NCBI GenBank assembly: GCA_025174535.1
Contig: JALBUN010000023.1
Coordinates: 3,348,001 to 3,412,000 of the forward strand
From: Cantharellus purpuraceus
Taxonomy: Eukaryota; Basidiomycota; Agaricomycetes; Cantharellales; Hydnaceae
Length of the DNA: 64,000 nucleotides
Direction: 5' to 3'
Shown: positions 55,801-64,000 of the stretch, in pieces
Layout: each line of letters begins with the position of its first letter
Position numbering within the stretch: the first letter of the stretch is position 1
Position numbers and translations under genes: made by a program
The notes under the pieces: model-generated
Databases searched by the model: none
What the model was told of the DNA's origin: nothing
The model's input: only the letters and a program-made list of their open reading frames with translations

Positions 55801-56255
55801 CTCCAAGTCTTCTTCTACAAAGATAACAAATGTTTGGTCTCCCTCGTATTGGGGTTGCCTGTGTGAGTTCTTGCCATTTGAAGGAGTTGTGCCAAGCAAA
55901 TGCTCTTTGTGTTCTGGTACTTCTCCACATGAACCAGGGCAGCGAGTCATCTGTACCTTTCCTGTATGCCAGTCTACCTCTGGGTTGTGCTTCACAAGCC
56001 AGGTGTGCCCAACAATTATGCCAAAGGTTCCCAGGCTTGTGACTGAAAATGTGGCACATTTGGTATGGGTCCCATACGTGCAGATGAGATCAACTTCTTC
56101 CTTGATTGAACCTGCTTCATTTGGGGTCCCATCAATGTTATAAACAGGTATGGCACATGGTAGAGGGCATGTTCAAAGTTTCTCTGCTTTGACATATTCT
56201 GCATCAATGAACATTCCTGTAGCACCACTATCGAGGAGTGCATCCACTGCTAGAG
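52790..56255 (-). pseudogene. pol: Gyp-D pol: protease to chromodomain
   Basis: The retropepsin motif ALLDSGATGMFID lies near 56225. RT and RNase H form a 444-codon open stretch (55611-54277) with VKKKDG and LDIRWGYNN; the YxDD box reads FMDN, losing its second Asp. RNase H has ETDASAY, DKELLSV and the NDHQN site. Between RT and RNase H sits an in-frame 21-bp repeat array. The integrase core is damaged, with YHPQTNGQMERVNQ clear near 53720. The chromodomain-like end (LEYLVCWKGYG.ADDLW) lies at about 53110-53020. Confidence 0.85.
54652..54830 (-). repeat. 21-bp minisatellite inside Gyp-D pol
   Basis: Eight units of GTATCTGCCTTTGTTAACCGT on the plus strand, encoding LTKADT(R/W/Q) on the coding strand without breaking the frame; one end carries an extra 6 bp (DT). 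Related elements have one such segment (LTKADTPW), so this is an in-frame expansion in the RT-RNase H connection. Confidence 0.92.
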
Positions 56256-56489
56256 GGTATCCAGTGTCTACCAAGTGGATTTTCATGGGAATTCTTGTAC
56301 ATCAATGGATGTCTGTAGATCAAAGGTAGAGATGAGGAGGGTCATCATGTTTAGCTGGAAATTGAGAAGGGGTTTCAGGCATGGCTGTTTTGGTTTCAGT
56401 CTGATGGACAAGAGGGTGTGCATGTAACATATTGCTTGTGAGCCCTACAGTACATGATTCAAGAACTGAAATCCAGTTTGTCAGGCAGG

Positions 56490-57281
56490 GCATGCTCTTC
56501 ACTGCTGACTGGCCTGAAAATCCTGCTTCTCCTCTTGCTTTGGAATTACTGCCTTCTGCGCTTCTTCCTTGGCCTTCAGTGCAGCTGCTACTGACTCTGA
56601 TATCATGCTGGCAATTGCTGTTTGTGTGAGATCAGCTCGGATATGTTCCTTGCATGGTTCAGGGCATGCTGGGGATATATGGCCATGCTTTCCACAGTTA
56701 TAGCACCTCCAAGTCTCAATGCGATGGTGGTTGGAGTCAATATCCATAGGTGCAGCACCATTAGCGATTGCCAAGGTAGTTGGTACAGAGATGACCGGAG
56801 TGCTGTGAGGGCGGGATGGGGTAGAGTGAGCAGGAGTGAGGGAAGTCTGAGCACATCTCACTTCTAGAAGACGATGGTGGTTGCAGTCAATTTAGCAGGC
56901 CACTTCCTTCCATGCCTTGAGATCAGATGGGAGGGATGGCTGTGCATGGATCTTGTCAAGAATCATTGCAGGGAGCCCTCGGGCATAGGCATCTTCCAGT
57001 GCTGCATCATTAAACCCAGTCCTTCCTGCTAGTATCTCAAACTGTGCCGTGTATTCATCCATCATCCTAAGATCGTGTAACTTTGTTCATGCTGTTAGAG
57101 AGCAGTCAGGGTCCCCAAAAGCATTCTCCACCTGCTTAATGAATTCCTCCAAGGTGGAGAGCAGTGAGGTCCTGTCAATGACTGCCTGTGTCTCATTGTG
57201 CGCCCATACTTCAGCAGAAGCTCCCATCATAAAAGAGAGGGCATAGAGGATCTTGGTCCGCTCATCTGGGAAAGATGTAGG
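56490..57281 (-). pseudogene. gag: Gyp-D gag remnant
   Basis: The capsid-like part (TPTSFPDERTKILYALSFMMGASAEVWA) lies near 57280-57190 and the CCHC knuckle CYNCGKHGHISPAC near 56710-56670, in a different frame, so indels lie between them. The N-terminus is replaced by the Gyp-B LTR at 57282. Confidence 0.8.
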
Positions 57282-58338
57282 TGTTATGACTATATTCATT
57301 AACATCCAGATCCCCGTCCGATCCACTCAGATCCCCACACATATGAAATCTATACTCCATTTGGAAACCGCCGTCTCCATCTACCTGTCCAATTGTCACC
57401 ACTGATTCCGCCCATCCGTCTCTGGTTCTGATTGATGCATCAGCATCACCATAGGAACCTGGACATCTGTCCCCATCGGACTCGGACATACTCATGTAAG
57501 GCCGTCAGCCTCGGAGACCCATCACCGGAGTAATTATTATTAGATTTCAAAATATGTATTTAAGTTGCCCGACTGGGGACTTCATTCCCTAGTTCGAATA
57601 TCAAATCACGCCTAGTTCCTAAGTCCGATCCTAACTCTCTAAGTCGTACTCCATCTCTGAAATCTCAGACACCGGTATCAGTGAGGGCACTGTCGGTTCA
57701 CTTAAGGAATAGATCCTATAAGCCTGTGCGCAACGGTCCTAGCAAACAGATGGTGTGTAACGCAGTTGTTCAGCACTCCAAAGATCAATCAGGTCGAGGG
57801 GTAGAGGTAGCACTTAGTAACAGGGAAGTGGAATAGTGCTCTGTGGTTGGATGGGGATGGGAGCAAAAGGTTGGTCCCAATGGCTGATCGTGCTCTGTGA
57901 CTGGATGACAATGCGGAGCCCGGTTGGGAGGTACACAAAAGCTGGTTTCAAGAGAATCAACCTCTCGGTGGCGGAGGGAAATCTGATCGTTGAACCAAGG
58001 TGTTTTACCTCAGTGTAGAGATGATGGATTGTGATGTAGAGCATAGAGCGTAGACTTAGAGCATGGACTTTGACTTTAGAGCGTTGGCTGAAAACTTGTT
58101 GATTGATTCCAAAGGCAAAAACTAGCGCCCTTTTATATACAAATCCCCAGGGCACAATGACACAATATGAGGAGCAAATGATGTGATATGATGCAAGAAA
58201 TGCTGGCCAGCTGACAAAGCATGTGAAGTTTTGAACTACTAATGGGGAAATCATGGAGAAATGAAACGACAGATAGGGGTAATCTTTGTAAGAATAGGGG
58301 GTGATGAGTAATAAAAGAACAATAGAAACATCCACCAA

Positions 58339-58903
58339 GACGCTTGTTTGGAATCATGTCAGTATACAATATTCTGATGTATATGAGATATACATCAGAA
58401 TTTCAATGATACATAAAGCCAGGGAGTTACAATTTGGATATCTTAAAAGATTTCAGATGTGTGAAATTTTCATAAATATAAACATATATTCTATATTTTA
58501 ATAAACTTTAAAAGATGAGATATTTGGTTGAGATGAACATATTCATTTACATGGATATAATAGGAATGTATGTATTAATATAATTGGTATTATATAGGGT
58601 ATTTAGATATACAAATACCAGGTGGGGATTAAAGATAGTTCAAATTATGTTACAAGTATTGTATAAGAAAGAATCAATGATATTTGGATGTTCCCTCAAG
58701 AGAGTTGCCACCACTAAATGGGGAAAAAACAGTTATTTTTGAGAATTATGCCAAAATATCACAATAGGTTTTAATCTAGTATATTGTGTAAAATTTGAGA
58801 ATCACATTGAAATATGAAAATAAGTTTTAATCTAAATGTATTGTGTAAAATTTGAGGAAAATAGGTTGTATATACGTATTTGTTGTATTTCTGAACAAGC
58901 GTC
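58339..58903 (-). mobile_element. MITE-C copy 6
   Basis: 565 bp with ends GACGCTTGTTT and GAACAAGCGTC, flanked by CAA (58336-58338, 58904-58906). The empty site in LTR-E copy 1 (near 20910) reads CCACCAATACC once. Confidence 0.92.
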
Positions 58904-58964
58904 CAATACCATCTTCCCTACGGCTCCGAAGGTAAATTGACCCTGAGTCACATGAGGACTTCAG

Positions 58965-60114
58965 TCAGCATCCACAACAAATACTCCTTATTGTCTTAGT
59001 GATCCGTCTCCATATGGTATCCCGTTCCAAGAGTATTCAGTCCCTTTGCCTGACATGATGTAACCTGAGTTGGATTGAAGTGGGAGGATAGGTCAGCAAT
59101 GGCGACTGAAATTCTACCTCACGTTCGACTCTTCTATCCATGTCACGATATAGAGGTGAAATGTTGAGGAATGTATATGGTTCAATGGAATTGTGAAAGA
59201 ATATGGGATCGCCAATGGCATAAGAGAGACATAGTGGGGATCTTGGACGTTGAAAGAGTTTTGGAAGTATTTTGACATGTGGAGGTGGCTTAACATGCCC
59301 GTGGAGCTTGGCATATTTTTGATAGTCCTCTGTGTCCAGAGACCAGTGTGATGTATTATTAGTGTTGAAAATTTCGCCTTGCTGGAGAGGTGTAGAGAGT
59401 AGATTTCGAATAATGACAGAGGGAGTGATGGGAACTGGGTGTATGCATAGTCGAATTGAAGATATATCTTGGGAGTATCCTCGTACGAAATTTGATGAGA
59501 TTTGGTGTAGTCCCCGTCTAGATATTGACAATTTGAGCAGGGATCAGGAGCAGATGACTCGAACGAGAGTAAATGCTTAATAGAAAATCAACCAGTGGAG
59601 CTTAGGCTTCGCAAAGTGGGATTAGAATAGATGTTGCAATACTTTGGAAGAGTATGCAAAGGCTTGAAGAAATTCGGGTTCGTTCTGGAGTTATTCCAGA
59701 AACGAGTAGTTCAGACACAGTCAACAGAAAACAAGTGAGAGAAAATTCTCTGGTCCATTTCATATCTAGCTAAGCATGTTTTATACAAGATATGTGTCTT
59801 TAGAACATGTGATAAAATCCTGAATCATTTGAAACATGGGAAAGAAACTTGTGATAAAAACAAAATGGGGGTAGAGCCAATAGGGGAAAAATGACGAAAT
59901 AAAATATAAAAGAAATATAGGAGAATGATCTGATGGGTGTGGAGCTTACAAGGGCTTCTCCTCTTCCCTCCTAACCATTTACCCTTGCTTTCCTACCTCC
60001 CCCTCAACCTCCTGAGCCTCCTATGTGCTCCTGTTCCCCCTCTCTCCTAACCCCTTTCTCCCATAATCAACAATTAGAAGCGATGTTGGAGAGGGGAATA
60101 GAATGGGAAGCCAT
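58965..60114 (-). pseudogene. U3-type ORF of LTR-E copy 3, broken
   Basis: Starts at 60114 (MASHSIPLSN), is interrupted after 13 codons by LTR-F, and resumes at 59357. RQRD is followed by TGA at 59037-59039 where copies 1 and 2 have a sense codon at that position (CAA/CGA). Confidence 0.75.
59363..60072 (+). mobile_element. LTR-F copy 2 (solo LTR)
   Basis: 710 bp, TGTTGAAAATTTCG...AATCAACA, flanked by a perfect ATTAG duplication (59358-59362, 60073-60077). AATATAAAAG near 59900 suggests this is the transcribed direction. A 55-codon frame (59413-59580) is also present in copy 1, but the copies are too similar for that to mean selection. Confidence 0.92.
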
Positions 60115-60474
60115 GTGAATGATGATGAAAGGATCGGTGTGAATAGAAGGCTGATAATGATCGATGGCGATGAAACACAAGTGACGATCGATGGCTAGAA
60201 TTAGAGACTGAGGTGGAGAGGGAGTTGCGGCACTATTTAAAAGTTGATACAAAAAGACGCTGGCGGAGTTGGACTGTCAGAGTGGTTCAATATGCATCCT
60301 CAATGCGTCCTGGCTCATCAGCGCAGCACATAAGCTGAAGCCAAGTCCGTACCGACCCCCACGACGTGCTCCGACTCCGACTCAACCTCTGACGCAACCT
60401 CCGACCCAAACTCCAACCCCCAATCGGACCTAGTGCGTAACAGTATATTCAAACTGCCATACTCACTCCTACCA

Positions 60475-61619
60475 ATGCCATGATCCACCGCCAATTCTGA
60501 ACGCGCATGAACCATCAAGGTGCCCCCTCCCAGCATTGACACCATCCCCAAGGTCATCGAAGAACCAATGGACCACATAGAGGCCATCAATGAAGAAGAC
60601 AACACCCCGCCCTCTCCAAATCTGGTGCAAGCCATCTCCCTGCTTGCCAGCAGCATCCATAACCCACAAGCCCCTAAGTCCCGGACCAAGGTCTGAGAAC
60701 CCAACCCATTTGATGGCTCTGATCCGCAAAAGCTCCAGCCGTTCTTGGTGCAATGCTGGTTGAACTTCTGCGACCGCCCTGATGCACATCCGATTGGGCA
60801 AAGGTCACCTTCGCCATGTCCTATCTCAAGGGCACTGCACTGGACTACTTTGAGCCAGCGCTCATGGATGACTCTGATGACCTGATATGGTCAGAGGACT
60901 ACTCCGACTTCATCTCTGAACTTTGGACCAATTTTGGTCCTTACAACCCCAAGGCTGATGCCAAGAACAAACTCAATCGACTTCAGATGAAGGAAAATCA
61001 CAAAATCGCAAAATACATTGTGAGTTTCCAGCAGCTAGCCCTGAAAGTCCAATGGGGCAACACCACACTCCAATGCCAATTTTACGTTGGACTCCCATCC
61101 CGCATCAAGGACGAGATATCACGCATCGGTAAACCAGATACTTTGGTTAACCTCCACAAGCTCGCCCAATCCATCGATGCCCGTTATTGGGAATGTCAAT
61201 CCGAGGTCTCCTGCGAAAATTTGGCTAACAACAAATCGGACAAATCATCAGACAAGACCCCAAAGTCCAACAAGGGGTCCGATAAGAGGACCACCGCCAA
61301 CTCAGGCCAGAAGTCAAATGCTGGTAATGCTGCCGCTTCTGGTTCTGGTCAGAACAATTCCGGCACCAGCAATAACTCTGGAGCTCGCAAGAGTACTCCA
61401 GACCTCTCCACCAAGCTGGGGAAGGATGGAAAACTTACCGAGCAGGAACGCCAGTGCCACATGGACAACAACCTCTGTCTGTTCTGCAGGAAGCCTGGCC
61501 ACCAAGCCAAGGATTGCAACAAGGCAACCTCATCTGCAGCAAAGGCAAAAGGCCATGCCGCCAACGCCACGACAGACCAAAAAAATAGTAAGCAGTCCTA
61601 TAGCCTCCGTACAGGCTGA
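60475..61619 (+). pseudogene. gag: Gyp-B gag, right-edge copy
   Basis: ATG at 60475, then TGA at codon 3 (CGA elsewhere). A further TGA lies at 60694-60696. From 60816 the frame is open through YLKGTALDYFEPAL, QQLALKVQWG and the knuckle CLFCRKPGHQAKDC. Near the end a small deletion brings the A7 run out of register, so gag reads past the usual TAG and stops at 61617-61619. Confidence 0.9.
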
Positions 61620-64000
61620 GGGCTGCATTGGTACTCCCCATACGACAAACAAGGTCTGCCTGAACGCATCCGCTCTTTCCCACTCCAACTCCCTTACCCT
61701 CCTCATCTACTCCGACTCCATTCCTGATACTGCTATTCAAGTGTTAATTGACTCCAGTTCTACTCACTGTTTTCTCGATTCCTCTTTTTCTGATTTACAT
61801 AAACTCCATACATACACCATAACTCCGATACCATTCCGATTATTTGATGGCACTACTAATGCTGTTATTTCACAAGCTATAGATCTGTCTATCCATTTTT
61901 CTGTCAGAGAAATCCAGAACCTTACATTCTATGTTACTCTGCTTGACTCCAGCTGTTCTGTGGTTCTCAGACATAACTGGCTCACCCGCTACAATCCGTT
62001 GATTGACTGGGCACTGGGCCATATCACATTCCATTCCCCAGTACAGGCTGTGTCATCCCCAACGTCACCAGCAACTTTAGGTGCAAAGTTATCTTCCGCC
62101 TCTGCTGACTCTGCTCCGATAGATACTCTGTCTGCCCTGCCGTTTATATCACTGGTGGACGCTATGGTCTTCGCCAGACTAAGCAAACTGGATGGTTCTC
62201 ACACATTCCAGGTCCACCTCTCCGATCCAATATTCCTCACTGCTCGTTCTGCCCAATCAACTCCACCAGATCTATCTATGCTCCCTAAGGAGTATCATGA
62301 GTTTGCCGACATGTTCAGCAAGTCTAAAGCCGACTCCCTAGCAGAACACCGACCATACAATCTCAAGATCAAACTGGATGACAACTCCACCCCTCCGCTT
62401 GGCCCTATCTACTCGCTATCCCAAAAAGAGCTACTGGCTCTCTGAACATTCATAGACGAGAATTTGGCTACGGGCTTCATCCGCCCATCCCTATCTCCCC
62501 ATGGAGCTCCGGTCCTATTTGTCTGCAAAAAGGATGGATCACTCTGTCTATGTGTCGACTTCCGTGGACTCAACAAGATCACCAAGAAAGACCGATACCC
62601 AATACCCTGCACCGCGGACCTACTCAAGAGTCCTCAAAAGGCTAAGATCTATTCCAAAATAGATCTCCAACATGCCTACCACCTAGTCCACATCTGAGAA
62701 GGCGACGAATGGAAAACAACCTTCCACACACGATATGGATCTTTCGAGTGGTGCATCATGCCCTTCGGACTAACCAATGCTCCAGCCACCTTCCAGAGGT
62801 TCATGAATGACACCTTCACCGACCTCCTTAATGTGACTGTCCTTGTTTACTTAGACGACATTTTGGTATATTTGGACAACAAAGAAGAACATCGGACACA
62901 TGTCCGAGAAGTACTCCGACGTCTCCGAAAACATGGCCTCTTTGCCCGCACTGACAAATGCAAATTCCACTCTGACTTGGTTGAATACCTAGGCTATATC
63001 CTCTCCCCGGCAGGACTGACAATGTCCGATGACAAAATCAAAGCCATACAGGAATGGCCGGAACCCTGGAAAGTCAAGGATGTACAGTCCTTCCTGGGGT
63101 TTGCCAACTTCTACCGCTGCTTCATTCACGGCTACTCTGATATCACCGTTCCGCTCACCCAACTCACTAGGAAGGGTATCCAATGGAATTTCACTGATGA
63201 ATGTAGACAGAGCTTTGAGACCTTGAAAAAGGCCTTTACTTCCGCTCCAATACTGACTCATTGGGTTCCAGACATTCCTATCCTATTAGAAACTGACGCC
63301 TCCGACTATGCACTTGCCATGATCCTGTCCATCATCTCTCCGGACAATGGACAAGTCCACCCAATCGCTTTTCACTCACATACATTTACACCCCCCAAAC
63401 TGAACTATGATGTCCATGACAAAGAGCTCCTTGCCATATATGAAGCCTTCTGGATATGGAGACACTACCTTGAAGGCCCCTCTGATCTGGTGGACATCAT
63501 AACTGACCACAAAAACTTGGAATACTTCTCCACAACAAAACTGCTCACCCGGAGACAAGTCCGATGGTCTGAATACCTATCTCAGTTCAATCTCATTATC
63601 CATTTCCATCCTGGTCGACTCAGAGCAAAGCCCGACACTTTAACTAGATGATGGGATGTCTACCCTAAAGAGGGGAATAGCGACTATGCCACTGTAAACC
63701 CACACAACTTTTGCCCTGTGTTTACTAATGAGCAGCTGGCATCGTCCCTACGAGCATCCACCCTCATGACTCCCACCCTCTGAGCAGTCACCATTATGGA
63801 CATCGACCAACTCTGCTCCGACATCCGCTCATCACTCCGATCCGATCCTGTTGCAGTTAAACACTTGGACAACCTTTCCGATCCGAAATGGTCACTTGAC
63901 CCCAAAGGACACCTCCAACACAACAACCAGATATATGTCCCCGATGCCAACAGCCTCCGACTCCAAGTTTTGCAGTATTATCATGATCACCCGATCTTGG
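61579..64000 (+). pseudogene. pol: Gyp-B pol, right-edge copy (partial)
   Basis: The protease reads LIDSSSTHCFLD (DSG to DSS). RT is interrupted by TGA at 62443-62445 and 62695-62697 (CGA elsewhere) but keeps YLDD near 62850. The 62758-63651 stretch is open from RT palm through RNase H (ETDASDY, DKELLAI, TDHKNL), ending in the GRLRAKPDTLTR linker. The integrase N-terminal zinc region begins at the right edge (YYHDHP). Confidence 0.9.

Larger units (their letters stand above)
51935..57281 (-). mobile_element. Gyp-D Ty3/gypsy element
   Basis: Minus-strand order is gag (cut at 57281 by the next Gyp-B LTR), protease, RT, RNase H, integrase, chromodomain and 3' LTR. Pol is only distantly related to Gyp-A and Gyp-B. 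The 5' LTR and the gag start are missing. Frameshifts and stops throughout make it inactive. Confidence 0.88.
57691..60320 (-). mobile_element. LTR-E copy 3 with nested MITE-C and LTR-F
   Basis: Minus strand, ends TGATGAGCC... and ...AACCGACA, flanked by GCAC and GCGC (one CpG transition). Without the two nested insertions about 1.35 kb remain. Confidence 0.85.
57282..60442 (+). mobile_element. Gyp-B 5' LTR split by LTR-E
   Basis: TGTTATGAC at 57282 runs to 57690, is interrupted by LTR-E (57691-60320), and resumes GCGCAGCACATAAGC to end GTGCGTAACA at 60442. Confidence 0.9.
57282..64000 (+). mobile_element. Gyp-B copy running off the right edge
   Basis: 5' LTR (57282-60442, expanded by nested insertions), gag, and pol up to the integrase zinc region at the window end. 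The LTR sits directly on Gyp-D gag. The 3' half is not visible. Confidence 0.9.

Noticed and set aside
61087..61590. Pro/Ser/Thr-rich frame overlapping gag in the right-edge copy
   Set aside because: It is the out-of-frame reading of the gag linker; only the part after the A7 run is real pol.

Overview
The window is a repeat-rich stretch of a filamentous fungal chromosome, most likely an Agaricomycete (Basidiomycota). I infer this from the 44-128 nt spliceosomal introns, an F-box/LRR-type gene family of the kind common in mushroom-forming fungi, chromodomain Ty3/gypsy elements, and cytosine decay confined almost entirely to CpG. The species cannot be named from the sequence. Element names below (Gyp-A, Gyp-B, Gyp-D, LTR-E, LTR-F, MITE-C) are provisional. 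No tRNA, rRNA, CRISPR array or bacterial signal was seen.

Layout. 1-4360: a minus-strand Gyp-A element running off the left edge, plus an inverted second Gyp-A LTR. 4361-24063: a Gyp-B complex best explained as two tandem copies sharing a central LTR, with the middle ~5.1 kb (11050-16210) inverted in place; it carries four MITE-C copies, one solo LTR and one LTR-E. 24064-25680: CpG-depleted, gene-free DNA. 25680-35090: a CpG-retaining host island with an intact F-box/LRR-like gene (26026-27893), an intact 11-exon aspartic peptidase gene on the minus strand (28914-30964), a truncated second F-box copy, a peptidase exon fragment and an inverted third F-box copy. 35090-42407: old CpG-stripped transposon remains (gag-pol fragments, a Tc1-like transposase with a MITE inside, LTR remnants). 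42408-51933: a Gyp-B copy with both LTRs and nested LTR-E and LTR-F. 51935-57281: Gyp-D on the minus strand. 57282-64000: a further Gyp-B copy running off the right edge, its 5' LTR carrying LTR-E, which itself carries MITE-C and LTR-F.

How the elements work. Gyp-B is LTR - gag (CCHC knuckle) - A7 slippery site with pol in the -1 frame - protease - reverse transcriptase - RNase H - integrase - chromodomain - LTR. Between the pol stop and the 3' LTR lies a ~569-codon gene on the opposite strand, with its own TATA box and AATAAA signal. It encodes a Glu/Arg-rich coiled coil and a Zn(II)2Cys6-type cysteine cluster. Gyp-A has the end of a similar antisense reading frame. Separately, LTR-E (1,415 bp) and the divergent Gyp-D LTR both carry a ~145-codon reading frame in the U3 position behind a TATA-like box. 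These two accessory genes are the most novel features. Every Gyp copy here is damaged, mostly by CpG transitions (CGA to TGA stops, catalytic-residue changes), nested insertions and deletions.
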